Source: Pseudoalteromonas piscicida
Lineage (GTDB): Bacteria; Pseudomonadota; Gammaproteobacteria; Enterobacterales; Alteromonadaceae
Length of the DNA: 64,000 nt
Assembly: GCF_000238315.3 (NCBI RefSeq)
Contig: NZ_CP011924.1
Span: forward strand, 1,590,501-1,654,500
Direction: 5' to 3'
Each line of letters starts with the position of its first letter. Position 1 is the stretch's first letter. The notes beneath the pieces were generated by a model, which was not told the DNA's origin, searched no databases, and saw nothing but the letters and a program-made list of their open reading frames with translations. Below are positions 55,633 to 64,000 of the stretch, in pieces. Both the position numbers and the translations under genes were made by a program.

Positions 55633-56622
55633 GTGAAATTACGCATGGCTACTCTTCTTTCTTATGGTAAAAAACTAACAGCCAATATCCCCACCCCTAT
55701 GTCTGGTCTTGCTCTTGGGCTGGCTAGTTTAGGCTGGTGTATCAGTAACCTCTTTCCCACATTTTTTGTGTTAAAACCTTTAAGTGCACTTCTGGCTGGC
55801 TTTATTTTATTGCTGTTAGTGCTTAAGTTTATTCATCAACCAGCTCAATTAAGAGCAGATCTCGCGCATCCAGTGGTTGGGAGTGTATTACCAACCAGCG
55901 CCATGACAATCATGGTGATTTCTCATAGCATCGCGGCCTATTCTCACCTTATTGCAACTGTGGTTTGGCTACTCGCCATTGCAGTTCATCTGGGTTTGCT
56001 AGCCAGCTTCGTGTATTTTCGCAGCCGCAATTTTGAGCTCAACCAGCTAGTGCCAAGTTGGTTTATTCCCCCTGTTGGGTTTGTCGTTGCCGATGTCACC
56101 TTTAACGGCATGTCAGCGTTGCAACCTTTGGCTATGGGGCTTTGGTACTTGGGAGTGATATTTTACTTACTGCTGCTACCGTTCATGATTTACCGTTTGT
56201 GTAGAGGCAGTGCCATACCACAGCAAACCCAACCTACAATTGCAGTCATGGCAGCGCCTGCGAGTCTATGTTTGGCAGGATATTTAAGTGTCCACCCAAT
56301 GCCAGCGGCTGACGTGGTGTTTGCCCTACTGAGTATTGCTATTATTATGACCCTAGCGATATACCTTGCTTTTATTCAGCTTCTGCGACTGCCATTTAGT
56401 CCCGCTTTTGCAGCATATACCTTTCCATTAGTCATCGGCGTCACCGCCATTAGTAAAGTCGTCACTTGGCCCGGCAGCGAACACTTAAGCTCAGGTTGGT
56501 TAAGTGTGTTGCAGTACCTAGTTTGGTTTGAACTTGTTGTTGCGATCGCTGTAATTAGCCACGTTTGTATTCACTATGTGCGATTTTTACTAAAAATAAG
56601 CACCGCCAATTCAGAGAGTTAA
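55633..56622 (+). CDS. TDT-family (TehA/Mae1-like) transporter
   Basis: The 329-residue protein has about ten hydrophobic helices and the TDT signature PTPMSGLALGLASLGW at its start, with ASLGW resembling the GLAGL motif of TehA-type channels and SLAC1 anion channels. Family members move C4-dicarboxylates, tellurite or small anions such as sulfite. The start is either GTG 55633 or ATG 55645. It is divergent from and probably controlled by the LysR protein. Confidence 0.78.
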   Translation: MKLRMATLLSYGKKLTANIPTPMSGLALGLASLGWCISNLFPTFFVLKPLSALLAGFILLLLVLKFIHQPAQLRADLAHPVVGSVLPTSAMTIMVISHSIAAYSHLIATVVWLLAIAVHLGLLASFVYFRSRNFELNQLVPSWFIPPVGFVVADVTFNGMSALQPLAMGLWYLGVIFYLLLLPFMIYRLCRGSAIPQQTQPTIAVMAAPASLCLAGYLSVHPMPAADVVFALLSIAIIMTLAIYLAFIQLLRLPFSPAFAAYTFPLVIGVTAISKVVTWPGSEHLSSGWLSVLQYLVWFELVVAIAVISHVCIHYVRFLLKISTANSES

Positions 56623-56659
56623 AGCTAATATTGCAATAATCTAAACATGCAGCATTTAC

Positions 56660-56697
56660 TTAGCATGCTAACTAATTTAGAATACTTAGCATGCTAA
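56660..56697. promoter_or_regulatory. Two perfect palindromic MarR operators
   Basis: TTAGCATGCTAA occurs perfectly at 56660-56671 and 56686-56697, with centres 26 bp apart, just upstream of the MarR gene. They are the probable autoregulatory operators of the MarR-HlyD-DUF2955 operon. Confidence 0.8.
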
Positions 56698-56714
56698 ATA
56701 AATGTATCTAAGTT

Positions 56715-57200
56715 ATGTCGTCACTTCCATTTCATGAAACGCTCGATCTCAGTCTCTGTGGCAAGTTAGGCCGAGTCCATAGAATTTGCCGTCAAGCCGT
56801 AACCCAAGCTGTAGAGCCACTCGGTTTTACCCAGCCACGCTGGACCGCCATGATGCATATTCATCATTTAGGTGAAGGCTGTACACAACACCAATTGGCG
56901 TGCAGTTTAGATATCGAAATGCCGAGCCTGACTCGCACGATGAAACAGTTAGAAGAAAATAACGTGATTGAGCGCCGCATTGATAAGCAAGACAAACGCT
57001 GTCGTAAAATCTACTTCACCGAACACGGGCAAGCCCAATTAGCGCAGCTAAAGATGCGGATCAGTGAAGTGAAGGCACTTTTATATCATGAGCTTAGCGA
57101 TGACGAGCTCAATGCTATTGCACATGCTTTGGTCAAACTTGAGAACAATGCTCAGCAATGTTGTGACAATATTTCTGAAAATGGGAGTACCAGTGAGTAA
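56715..57200 (+). CDS. MarR-family transcriptional regulator
   Basis: The 161-residue protein has a winged HTH (about 38-115: FTQPRWTAMMHIHHLGEGCTQHQLACSLDIEMPSLTRTMKQLEENNVIERRIDKQDKRCRKIYFTEHG). It probably represses its own operon through the paired TTAGCATGCTAA sites. The stop overlaps the start of the next gene by eight bases. The ATG at 56715 lies 17 bases after the second operator, so the RNA polymerase site overlaps the operators. Confidence 0.9.
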   Translation: MSSLPFHETLDLSLCGKLGRVHRICRQAVTQAVEPLGFTQPRWTAMMHIHHLGEGCTQHQLACSLDIEMPSLTRTMKQLEENNVIERRIDKQDKRCRKIYFTEHGQAQLAQLKMRISEVKALLYHELSDDELNAIAHALVKLENNAQQCCDNISENGSTSE

Positions 57201-58257
57201 ACTTAGTCCAGATCAGCAATTTTCCCGCTACGTAAAGGTTTCAATCGCTCTTTTTGCACTCTGCTTTAGCTATTTTATCTTTGCTGATCTCTATATACCA
57301 ATGACGCCTCAGGCACGTGTATATCATCAAGTAACCAAAGTGACGCCTAAAGTCAGTGGTGAAGTGCTTGCAGTGAATATCAGCAATAACCAAAGAGTTC
57401 AGCAAGGGCAACTCCTACTTACTATCGATGAAGCGCCGTATCGTTTAGCATTAGCTCAGGCTGAGCTCGCTTTGGCAGAAGTTAATCAACAAAACAAACA
57501 ATTAGACGCACAGGTAGTTGCCCAGCAAGCACAAATAGAGGCTGCTGTAGCCAAATATGATGAGCAACAGCGACTTTATAAACGCAGCCAATCTTTGCTG
57601 TCACAACACGCAATTTCAACGCAGGAATCAGATCAAATTCAAGCAAACTTTGCGACGGCTAAGTCACAGCTTAGTGCACTCAGAGCTAATCTACATGCGC
57701 TTGAAGTAAAGCGTGGTGCAACCGACGAACAGAATATTGCACTAATGCAAGCACAAAATGCCGTAGAGCAGGCTAAATTACAGCTCAGCTATACCGAAGT
57801 ACGCGCGCCCCATGATGGCATCATTAGTAACTTACAGATCACCACCGGAACCTATGCTCGAACGGGTGTGAGTCTAACCAGTTTGGTTTCGGACAATGTT
57901 GACTTAGCTGCAGATTTCAGAGAAAAATCGCTTTACCACGTCAAACTTGGCGAACAAGCGCTAGTGAGCTTTGATGCGTTACCGGGCAAAGTCTATCCCG
58001 CCGTGATCCATGAATTTTCTGCTGGCGTCAGTGATGGGCAACTCAATGCCGACGGCCAATTGGCTGCCGTTGAGACCTCCAATCGCTGGGTGCGAGATGC
58101 GCAGCGTCAACGCGTTCATTTATCATTTGATGAGCCATTACCTTTACTAGCAAGTGGTGCCAGAGCGACGGTTCAAGTGCTGCCTGAAAGCACTTTGCTT
58201 GCAACCCTTGCACAAGCGCAAATTAAATTCGTCAGTCTACTTCACTACGTTTATTGA
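57193..58257 (+). CDS. HlyD-family membrane fusion protein (EmrA/AaeA-like)
   Basis: The GTG at 57193, after GGGAG and overlapping the end of marR, gives 354 residues. There is one N-terminal membrane anchor (about 14-35, VSIALFALCFSYFIFADLYI), a lipoyl-like domain (PKVSGEVLAVNISNNQRVQQGQLLLTIDEAPYR), an alpha-hairpin coiled coil (about 95-215) and the second lipoyl half (YTEVRAPHDGIISNLQI). It links an inner-membrane pump to an outer-membrane channel; the partner is the DUF2955 gene that follows one base later. Substrates may be aromatic acids or similar compounds, by analogy with AaeAB. Confidence 0.85.
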   Translation: MSKLSPDQQFSRYVKVSIALFALCFSYFIFADLYIPMTPQARVYHQVTKVTPKVSGEVLAVNISNNQRVQQGQLLLTIDEAPYRLALAQAELALAEVNQQNKQLDAQVVAQQAQIEAAVAKYDEQQRLYKRSQSLLSQHAISTQESDQIQANFATAKSQLSALRANLHALEVKRGATDEQNIALMQAQNAVEQAKLQLSYTEVRAPHDGIISNLQITTGTYARTGVSLTSLVSDNVDLAADFREKSLYHVKLGEQALVSFDALPGKVYPAVIHEFSAGVSDGQLNADGQLAAVETSNRWVRDAQRQRVHLSFDEPLPLLASGARATVQVLPESTLLATLAQAQIKFVSLLHYVY

Positions 58258-58258
58258 T

Positions 58259-59290
58259 ATGAAAGTTGCACTAAACGCCAATGACCTCAGACAGATGCTA
58301 CGTATTGCAACTGGGAGTACGTTAGGCTTTGCACTAAGCAAACTGCTCAACTGGCCGTACGGTATCTTTTTTACCGTATATCCCATGCTGCTACTTGGCT
58401 TAGTACCAATGTTAAACGCACACATAGTGCGCCAGTTTATCTTAAGTGGGTTAGTCTGTGCCTTTTCGGTGTTAGTACTACAAGGGCTATTTGGCTTCCA
58501 CCCTGCGTTAATGTCCCTACTCACCTTTACCTTATTTGCCTTCTTGTTTTTGCAAATGAGCAAAGGCGTTAACTTCTTATTTGGTGCAATGAGTGTGGTG
58601 GGACTATCAATCCAACTTCATTTTGCTAGTTACGCTTCAACCAGTGGTGGCTTATATTCACTCATAGCCAGTAACTCTCTGGCTATTTTCATTAGTATCG
58701 CAACCGCATATGCAATGCATTGGTTATTTCCAGATGTTACTGTGCGTCAATTACCGCCACGGCCTGCGAAAGATGCGGCAAGTATTCGCCATGAAGTCTT
58801 ACTGTGCGCCACCGTAGCCACTCTCTCATTTATGGTATTCCAAATCCTAGATTTACAAGATTCCGTTTCCGCCCAAGCGGCATCAATACTAATCCTCTTT
58901 CCACTGAGTTGGAAGGCGGCAGGCACTGCCGGCTGGCAACGTGCAGTTGGCACGCTGATAGGTTGTAACTTGGCATTAGCAGCGCAAATCCTACTGCAAA
59001 TCTATAGCCAAATTTTACTTTTTCCAATTTTGATTTTATGGATCTTAGTCTTCATTTTTAGTCGCTACCACTTGCTAAGTGGTGGTGCTCCTGGGATTGG
59101 CTTTGGTATTATTACCACTTTTGGGATCTTATTTGGTCAGTCTCTCGCGCCAAATCAAGATTTAATCTATAGCGCACTGTATCGCTTCAGTTCAGTGAGC
59201 GTTGCAATTACGGTAAGTCTCTGTGCAATTTACCTTATTCATCGCCTACTTAACCACTTTAGTGCAACGCGCCACCATACCTACGCCTGA
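58259..59290 (+). CDS. DUF2955/FUSC-like aromatic-acid-exporter-type membrane protein
   Basis: The ATG at 58259 gives 343 residues with about ten hydrophobic helices, in the two-half layout of DUF2955 proteins (a FUSC-related efflux family). Features are TGSTLGFALSKLLNWPYGIFFTVYPMLL near the start and a repeated TLIGCNLALAAQ block in the second half. It is one base after the HlyD gene, so the two proteins form a pump. Unlike AaeB it has no long cytoplasmic domain. The pump is presumably induced by the ligand of the MarR protein. Confidence 0.75.
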   Translation: MKVALNANDLRQMLRIATGSTLGFALSKLLNWPYGIFFTVYPMLLLGLVPMLNAHIVRQFILSGLVCAFSVLVLQGLFGFHPALMSLLTFTLFAFLFLQMSKGVNFLFGAMSVVGLSIQLHFASYASTSGGLYSLIASNSLAIFISIATAYAMHWLFPDVTVRQLPPRPAKDAASIRHEVLLCATVATLSFMVFQILDLQDSVSAQAASILILFPLSWKAAGTAGWQRAVGTLIGCNLALAAQILLQIYSQILLFPILILWILVFIFSRYHLLSGGAPGIGFGIITTFGILFGQSLAPNQDLIYSALYRFSSVSVAITVSLCAIYLIHRLLNHFSATRHHTYA

Positions 59291-59305
59291 ATAAAAGGAA
59301 TCCAC

Positions 59306-59953
59306 TTGAAGCTTGGAAAACGCTTACAGACTTTGCATGATGTTGTTACTGAAGACTATCAACATATTTGGGACTGCTGCTGTGATCATGGCCAGCTTGG
59401 CGCACAATTTTTACATTCGAGCCAAGCGCACATACACTTTGTTGATGTAGTCCCAATGCTTATCGCGAAAGTGAAACAGGATCTCGCACGCTTCTTTCCA
59501 GAAGCTGAAACGCGCTATAGCCTTTACACCCAAGACGTTGCGAAGCTCCCTCTTGCACAATACTCTGGCAGGCAATTAGTGATCATCGCAGGTGTTGGCG
59601 GCGACTTAACCGCAGAACTGATGACAAGCCTTTGCTGCAATTTGCGTGACGAGGTCGATTTCTTGCTTTGCCCAGTTCATCATCATTATACCCTGAGGCA
59701 AAACTTGCAATCTTTGCCACTTAAGGTGATCCATGAATCACTGGTTGAAGAAAATCGACGTATTTACGAAGTGCTCTACCTTACTTCAGGTAAGACTGGC
59801 GCTGCCATAACCCCGTTGGGCGAAGCGATTTGGCAACAAGGCACGCTTTCCAAACGCTATTTAGAGAAAACGCTGGATCATTATGCACGTGTTGCCAAAG
59901 GCAAACCCGAAGCGCAAGCCATTTTATCGGCTTATCAACACCTTACACTATAA
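59306..59953 (+). CDS. trmK: tRNA (adenine22-N1)-methyltransferase TrmK
   Basis: TrmK makes m1A22 in the D-loop of tRNA using SAM. The 215-residue protein shows the SAM motif IWDCCCDHGQLGAQFL (family usually D-x-G-x-D-HA/G), FVDVVPMLIAK, the catalytic-region GVGGDLTAELM and LCPVHHHYTLRQNL. The TTG at 59306 is used, five bases after AAAGGAA. It follows the DUF2955 gene by 15 bases and may share its transcript. The end overlaps the convergent DUF998 gene by 11 bases. Confidence 0.8.
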   Translation: MKLGKRLQTLHDVVTEDYQHIWDCCCDHGQLGAQFLHSSQAHIHFVDVVPMLIAKVKQDLARFFPEAETRYSLYTQDVAKLPLAQYSGRQLVIIAGVGGDLTAELMTSLCCNLRDEVDFLLCPVHHHYTLRQNLQSLPLKVIHESLVEENRRIYEVLYLTSGKTGAAITPLGEAIWQQGTLSKRYLEKTLDHYARVAKGKPEAQAILSAYQHLTL

Positions 59954-60536
59954 AACACAGTGCACTCAGCCAAACTAACTGAGTGCCATAACTTAATCGC
60001 TGATAGAGCCCACTATTACGCTTTTGCTTGTAAGCGTTGGCAAGCTGATAGCTAAAAGCGACACAAATCAATACACAAACGGTAGAAAACCAAGCAAATC
60101 GTGAATTTAACGGGCTTACAAACCAAACCAATAAAGGGGCGATAAGTAAGCTTAATAGCATTACCATGCCTGCGAAAGAATGAATATTACACGCTCGACT
60201 TGGCGAGGTTGTGTATGGATCCCGATCCATAGGAAAGAAACCTGCAACAGCAGTTGCTAGACCATGACAAACAATCAAACCGCCAATAACACCTAATGCC
60301 CAGTTCCCTTCGGGTACCAAGATGATATAAAAACCGAAACTACAAAATAGCAGGGCTAAGGGGTAATTATTAACTGCAGGAGACAATCGCTCTGTTGGGC
60401 TACCACTGGCGCCTAACTCACTACAAAATTGATTTTTGTGACTATAATTTGGGTAACGCTTGGCAACGCCATATACCCCTACCAGCATCCATATACTTGC
60501 TAGTATGCCAAAATAACTCACCAACTCTTGCAGCAT
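59943..60536 (-). CDS. DUF998 family membrane protein
   Basis: The 197-residue protein has about six hydrophobic helices (YFGILASIWMLVGVYG, LALLFCSFGFYIILV, WALGVIGGLIVCHGLA, FAGMVMLLSLLIAPLLVWF, FSTVCVLICVAFSYQL, LVWLSALCF) and the DUF998 signature VAGFFPMDRDPYT. Function unknown. The ATG at 60536 follows AAGGATAGG. A longer frame to 60575 has no support. Confidence 0.7.
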   Translation of the reverse strand: MLQELVSYFGILASIWMLVGVYGVAKRYPNYSHKNQFCSELGASGSPTERLSPAVNNYPLALLFCSFGFYIILVPEGNWALGVIGGLIVCHGLATAVAGFFPMDRDPYTTSPSRACNIHSFAGMVMLLSLLIAPLLVWFVSPLNSRFAWFSTVCVLICVAFSYQLANAYKQKRNSGLYQRLSYGTQLVWLSALCFIV

Positions 60537-60621
60537 CACGCCTATCCTTAATGCGCTAAATTTATGTCTACACACTTTATACTAATTTAGAAACATACGA
60601 AACCGAGCGGCTGCATTCAAT

Positions 60622-61371
60622 TTAGTGAATTTTCCAGCGCTCCAAAATAGCTTGTTGCTGACCACTTTGACTTAATTCCGCTAGTGCGTGCTGCAAGCGG
60701 TTCGCAAGCTCATTGGGAAACTCTGCATTCACCGCCAGAGCCAACTCACTTGGGAAATGCTCAAGAAGTAACTTATGCTCAATTGCTTTTGGGTCCAGTT
60801 TAAGGGCATTTAGTTCTTTCTCGAGTGTTAATGTGTTGGTTAGGACAAAATCAATCCGGCCCTTAAACAATAAATTCCAAAGACTTTGGTAGTTTGACAC
60901 TAAAACCAACTCATAGCCTTCAGAAAAACCAGCTTGTTTGAGAAAGGTTTCACTATAATAACCGCGTATGGTTCCGGTGCGATACCGCTTTGCAGCATCA
61001 AGATCATTTATAGGCGTTTGAGATTGTTTCAGACCAATGAGTGATGCGGACGTATGGCACACAGTACCCAAAAAGCGGAAATAGACTTCTCGAGTTGGTG
61101 TTTTTAGCCAAGATAACAACACCACATTAGGTTTTGTTTCTAATTCGTGTAACACACGTGCCATCGGCATTATGCTAATTTTAGCAGTAACATTTGCTTT
61201 ATCTGCTACCGCTTGAGCAAGCTCAACTAGGCCACCATCCACTTCTCCTTGGCCATTAATAAAATGATAGGGAGGCAAATCTTCCGCTACAAAGTGCACC
61301 GTTTCTTGTGGCGAAGCAATTATTTTGGTTGATGCAAGTAGCGCCATAAGGAATAAAATTTTCCGGATCAT
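60622..61371 (-). CDS. Periplasmic SBP_bac_3-type solute-binding protein
   Basis: The 249-residue protein has a signal peptide (about 1-19, cleavage after IIA) followed by a family 3 binding fold: FVAEDLPPYHFINGQGEVDGGLVELAQAVADKANV, IMPMARVLHELETKPNVVLLSW, and GRIDFVLTNTLTLEKEL. No transporter partner lies near. It resembles the ABC-type amino acid binding orphans frequent in Shewanella and Pseudoalteromonas. Ligand unknown. Confidence 0.75.
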   Translation of the reverse strand: MIRKILFLMALLASTKIIASPQETVHFVAEDLPPYHFINGQGEVDGGLVELAQAVADKANVTAKISIMPMARVLHELETKPNVVLLSWLKTPTREVYFRFLGTVCHTSASLIGLKQSQTPINDLDAAKRYRTGTIRGYYSETFLKQAGFSEGYELVLVSNYQSLWNLLFKGRIDFVLTNTLTLEKELNALKLDPKAIEHKLLLEHFPSELALAVNAEFPNELANRLQHALAELSQSGQQQAILERWKIH

Positions 61372-61471
61372 TTTATCTCAATAAATTAAATAATCATTCG
61401 ATCAGTGTGCCCGTATTTGCATTGCAATTCAATCCGTAGCAATGGCTTTGCCTCACTATGGGTACAGTCAT

Positions 61472-62053
61472 TTACTTATGACCTGCGTTTACCGCTGCCA
61501 GACCTTGCCAATCTTCTAAATCTTGTTCTGGCTTTTCAGCACGAAATTGTTGATACAGTACGATACCTTGCTCATCTTCTAAAATATCAACCTGTACGCC
61601 CTTGTTTTCAAGTAACGGCTCATTGCCTGACGCACTAGTGATATCCCCCACCACGACTCGCTGAAAGCCACGCATATAGAGTAACGTTGCGCATACATCA
61701 CAAGGACTTAGGCTGGTATACAAAGTGGTTTTACTAAAATCAATCCGTCCCGCATCTCGAATTGCCGAGGTTTCACCATGGTTATATGGGTGGCTCTCTT
61801 GTACTAACGTATTATGTCCTTTACCTACAATTTGATTGGTTTCGTTATCAACAATAACCGCGCCAATTGGGCAACCGCCCTCTTCATAACTCTTTTGTGC
61901 CAGCAAAACAGCAATGCGCATAAAGTCTTTATCGCAAAGCTTACGCGTAAAGTCGCTATCGAGTAATACGCCAAGACTCTTGGTTGGCATATGTGCAATG
62001 GCATTGAGCGCTTCGCTATTTACTTGGGTTTCTGCGTTGAGTAATACAGTCAT
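61472..62053 (-). CDS. Yeast-type cytosine deaminase (nucleoside deaminase family)
   Basis: The 193 residues show the zinc deaminase motifs His92-x-Glu94 in NHGETSAIRDAGRID and Cys118/Cys121 in SLSPCDVCATLLYM, and a C-terminus EKPEQDLEDWQGL. The HGE and TLYTSLSPCD-C sequence and the DERPQDW-like tail resemble yeast cytosine deaminase Fcy1 (158 residues) more than guanine or adenosine deaminases. It probably deaminates cytosine to uracil for pyrimidine salvage. An N-terminal extension of about 40 residues, or a later start at Met22, remains possible. ATG 62053 follows AAGGAATT. Confidence 0.8.
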   Translation of the reverse strand: MTVLLNAETQVNSEALNAIAHMPTKSLGVLLDSDFTRKLCDKDFMRIAVLLAQKSYEEGGCPIGAVIVDNETNQIVGKGHNTLVQESHPYNHGETSAIRDAGRIDFSKTTLYTSLSPCDVCATLLYMRGFQRVVVGDITSASGNEPLLENKGVQVDILEDEQGIVLYQQFRAEKPEQDLEDWQGLAAVNAGHK

Positions 62054-62093
62054 TTTTTAATTCCTTGTTGTATTATATGAACCGAGCTTAACG

Positions 62094-63488
62094 CTATAAT
62101 TTGGCGCAATTATGAAGTACCCAATCACATAGCTTATCTAACCAAGGTTTTGCCACACCAAGCGGCCAACCGCAATTGATCCGCAGATGATCTTGATACA
62201 ACTCACGACTTGTAAATAAGCTGCCTTGGCGAATTTCAACACCAAGTTCAGCGAGCCGTAAAGCGAGTGCATCACAGTCAATATTAGGCAGTTTCAGCCA
62301 TAATGCCATTCCGCCCTGAGGGGAAGATATTTTACAGCCTTTTGGTAAACGCGATTTCAAATAGCTTTGGTAAGCGAAGCAATGTGCCGCTAAGGTGCGA
62401 TTAAGCGTACGTAAATGGCGCTGGTAATGTCCTGTCTCAATAAAGCGTGATACCGCCATTTGTAAACATTGATTTGGCATGCCGTGAAATGCCTGCATGA
62501 GCGCGGCCACTTGGCTTTGATAACGCCCAGCTTCACACCATCCAACTTGCAAGCCCGGCGCTAACGTCTTAGACACTGAGCTACACCAAATTACATATCC
62601 GGCTTTATCCCACGCCTTTATCGGTAAAGGCATTGTGTGATTATGGCTCAGCTCCCCAAAGACGTCGTCTTCAATAATCGCCACTTGATACTGCGCAGCA
62701 AAATCCGCAAGCCACGCTTTTTGTTGCACAGATAGACTGTGCCCCGTTGGGTTTTGGTGGTTTGCCGTAAGCAAACACGCTGACACCCTTTGCGTTGTCA
62801 CGACCTGTTCCAAGGCTTCCAGGTCAAGTCCTTCGGGCGTTGTTGGGATCTCAATCACCTTGAGCTGTAGCGTTGCAAGCAGTTGCAATAAACCTTGATA
62901 ACAAGGTGATGGCACGACCACACAATCCCCCGCTTTTGTAACAGCCTGCAGTCCCGCCATCACGGCTTGAATACAACCGCCTGTCACCACGAGATTATCA
63001 GGATTCAGCGCCAACCCCTTTTGTTTAAAGTGCTTGGTTAAATTCTCTCTAAGCGACATCAGTCCCATCGCGCTTGGATAATGAAAATGGTGATACTGAG
63101 GAGAGTCGAACGCTTGCTTTATAAACTTAGTCAAGCGATTTATGGGCATCAACTCGGGCGCTACTTGCACCGTCGATAACATCGTATTGAGCCCTACGAC
63201 AGAGGGTCTTAACGCACTTTTAGGCGATTTCACTTCACTCGTAAACGTGGCAAAGTCAATGTCACTATTTTTCGCTATCGGTTTACAAATATAAAAACCA
63301 GATTTCTCTTGAGAAGCTAAAAAGCCATTATCCTGTAGTTCCTCGTAGGTTCTAATTGCAGTACTCATGCTCACGCCATGCTGCTTGGCAAAGATCCTAA
63401 GTGAAGTCATTTTTTCACCGACTTGACGTTCACCGGCGTTTATCTCTGTAATCACCTGCTCACTTAATGTAATAAACTTTCTCGCCAT
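62094..63488 (-). CDS. MocR-type (GntR/aminotransferase) transcriptional regulator
   Basis: The protein has an N-terminal GntR winged HTH (about 1-65, TSLRIFAKQHGVSMSTAIRTYEELQDNGFL) and a C-terminal fold-type I aminotransferase domain (about 100-464) with NHQNPTGHSLS, IIEDDVFGEL and the PLP Lys in SSVSKTLAPGLQVGW. MocR proteins use PLP or an amino acid external aldimine as signal. The ATG at 63488 follows AAGGGTACAG and gives 464 residues. It is divergent from the decarboxylase gene at 63584 and probably controls it. Repeated CTGTA sequences in the 95-base gap (63505-63555) are candidate operators. Confidence 0.88.
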   Translation of the reverse strand: MARKFITLSEQVITEINAGERQVGEKMTSLRIFAKQHGVSMSTAIRTYEELQDNGFLASQEKSGFYICKPIAKNSDIDFATFTSEVKSPKSALRPSVVGLNTMLSTVQVAPELMPINRLTKFIKQAFDSPQYHHFHYPSAMGLMSLRENLTKHFKQKGLALNPDNLVVTGGCIQAVMAGLQAVTKAGDCVVVPSPCYQGLLQLLATLQLKVIEIPTTPEGLDLEALEQVVTTQRVSACLLTANHQNPTGHSLSVQQKAWLADFAAQYQVAIIEDDVFGELSHNHTMPLPIKAWDKAGYVIWCSSVSKTLAPGLQVGWCEAGRYQSQVAALMQAFHGMPNQCLQMAVSRFIETGHYQRHLRTLNRTLAAHCFAYQSYLKSRLPKGCKISSPQGGMALWLKLPNIDCDALALRLAELGVEIRQGSLFTSRELYQDHLRINCGWPLGVAKPWLDKLCDWVLHNCAKL

Positions 63489-63583
63489 CTGTACCCTTAA
63501 CAACCAAGAATTCTGTATCTGTACTGCATTTTTATCGAAGTTACACTGTAATTCCAGTATTCGTTCACAAATAGGATTGGCAC

Positions 63584-64000
63584 ATGACGATGACACACAA
63601 CCAATGGCAAGCATTACCCCAATTGCTCACTGAATTTTCTAAACTTACCGAGGCATTTATACAGTCTAGTAATAGCCGCCCAGTCGCAGGTCGAGATATT
63701 GCTCCGCCCGACCTCACACTCACAGAATCAGGAATTGAATTTGAGTCTCTGATAGAGATTTTTAGTAAACAAGTAGTGCCAAACTTAAGCACCAGTATTG
63801 GGCCTAGGTATTGGGGATTTGTCACCGGCGGCGCAACGCCTGTTGCCACCTTTGCCGATTGGCTGGTGTCAACCTATGACCAAAATGTCTCAAAGGGTGA
63901 TGGCTCCATTGCAACCAGTATAGAGCGGCAGGCCATTCGCTGGCTAACCGAATTATTCGACCTACCAGCAAGCTTTGATGGCCTTTTTACTACAGGGGCG
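63584..64000 (+). CDS. Group II PLP-dependent decarboxylase, N-terminal part
   Basis: The frame is open to the right edge; 139 residues are present. The N-terminal segment SRPVAGRDIAPPDLTLTESG, the GPRYWGFVTGGATPVATFADWL block and DGSIATSIERQAIRWLTELF match the pyridoxal-dependent decarboxylase group (aromatic-L-amino-acid or glutamate decarboxylase-like). The last residues FDGLFTTGA correspond to the start of the PLP phosphate-binding region. The substrate cannot be read. ATG 63584 lies about six bases after GGATTGG. Its divergent MocR partner suggests induction by an amino compound. Confidence 0.82.
   Translation, partial: MTMTHNQWQALPQLLTEFSKLTEAFIQSSNSRPVAGRDIAPPDLTLTESGIEFESLIEIFSKQVVPNLSTSIGPRYWGFVTGGATPVATFADWLVSTYDQNVSKGDGSIATSIERQAIRWLTELFDLPASFDGLFTTGA

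Overview
The window looks like a chromosomal segment of a marine gammaproteobacterium, most likely Pseudoalteromonas or a close relative in Alteromonadales. This rests on the protein sequences and on gammaproteobacterial gene orders: fabB divergent from mnmC, recC-recB-recD, tolQ-R-A-B-pal-cpoB followed by tRNA-Lys genes and nadA, ruvC-A-B next to aspS, and yecE near aspS. Species is not claimed. The segment is open at both ends: it starts inside smpB and stops inside a PLP-dependent decarboxylase.

Layout. 0-4.5 kb: housekeeping genes (smpB, fabB with a FabR-like operator, mnmC, a GNAT gene). 4.5-7.8 kb: a secreted cyanophycinase-like peptidase, a perfect 1199-bp tandem duplication that leaves a truncated second copy, and a MITE-like palindromic element holding one breakpoint. 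7.8-12.2 kb: an XRE/ScfR-type regulator broken by one in-frame TAA, a divergent small protein that aligns only with an internal domain of malate synthase G, and an SLC1 symporter fused to a solute-binding domain. 12.3-21 kb: recC-recB-recD. 21-25.6 kb: a diguanylate cyclase, an old yellow enzyme with a divergent TetR repressor and two palindromic operators, a periplasmic binding protein and an orphan.

25.6-33 kb is the accessory island: a broken group II intron, attC-like palindromes, a perfect 1222-bp tandem duplication carrying two orphan ORFs, a complete IS3-family element, a transposase remnant and an AT-rich P-loop ATPase next to tRNA-Ser. 33-40.4 kb: nadA, seven identical tRNA-Lys(UUU) genes with two truncated tRNA starts, and the Tol-Pal envelope cluster. 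40.4-41.5 kb has no protein gene but holds a candidate independent structured RNA (promoter, about 177 nt, pseudoknot-capable helices, strong terminator) and a 205-bp inverted-repeat element. 41.5-47.2 kb: ruvC-A-B, aspS, yecE and a YgjP-type metallopeptidase.

47.2-64 kb: a LoiP-type lipoprotein protease, a Bcr/CflA-type MFS transporter, a SYLF lipoprotein, an ovothiol pair (ovoA plus an OvoB-type PLP enzyme with a terminator-like hairpin between them), a DUF417 membrane protein, a LysR/TDT-transporter divergon, a MarR-controlled HlyD-DUF2955 efflux operon with two perfect palindromic operators, trmK, a DUF998 membrane protein, a periplasmic binding protein, a yeast-type cytosine deaminase, and a MocR regulator divergent from a group II decarboxylase.

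Best leads for something undescribed are the orphan RNA at 40.9-41.07 kb, the stand-alone malate-synthase-G domain, the SLC1-solute-binding fusion, and the two exact tandem duplications of about 1.2 kb. All calls come from reading the sequence and remembered family features; no search was run.
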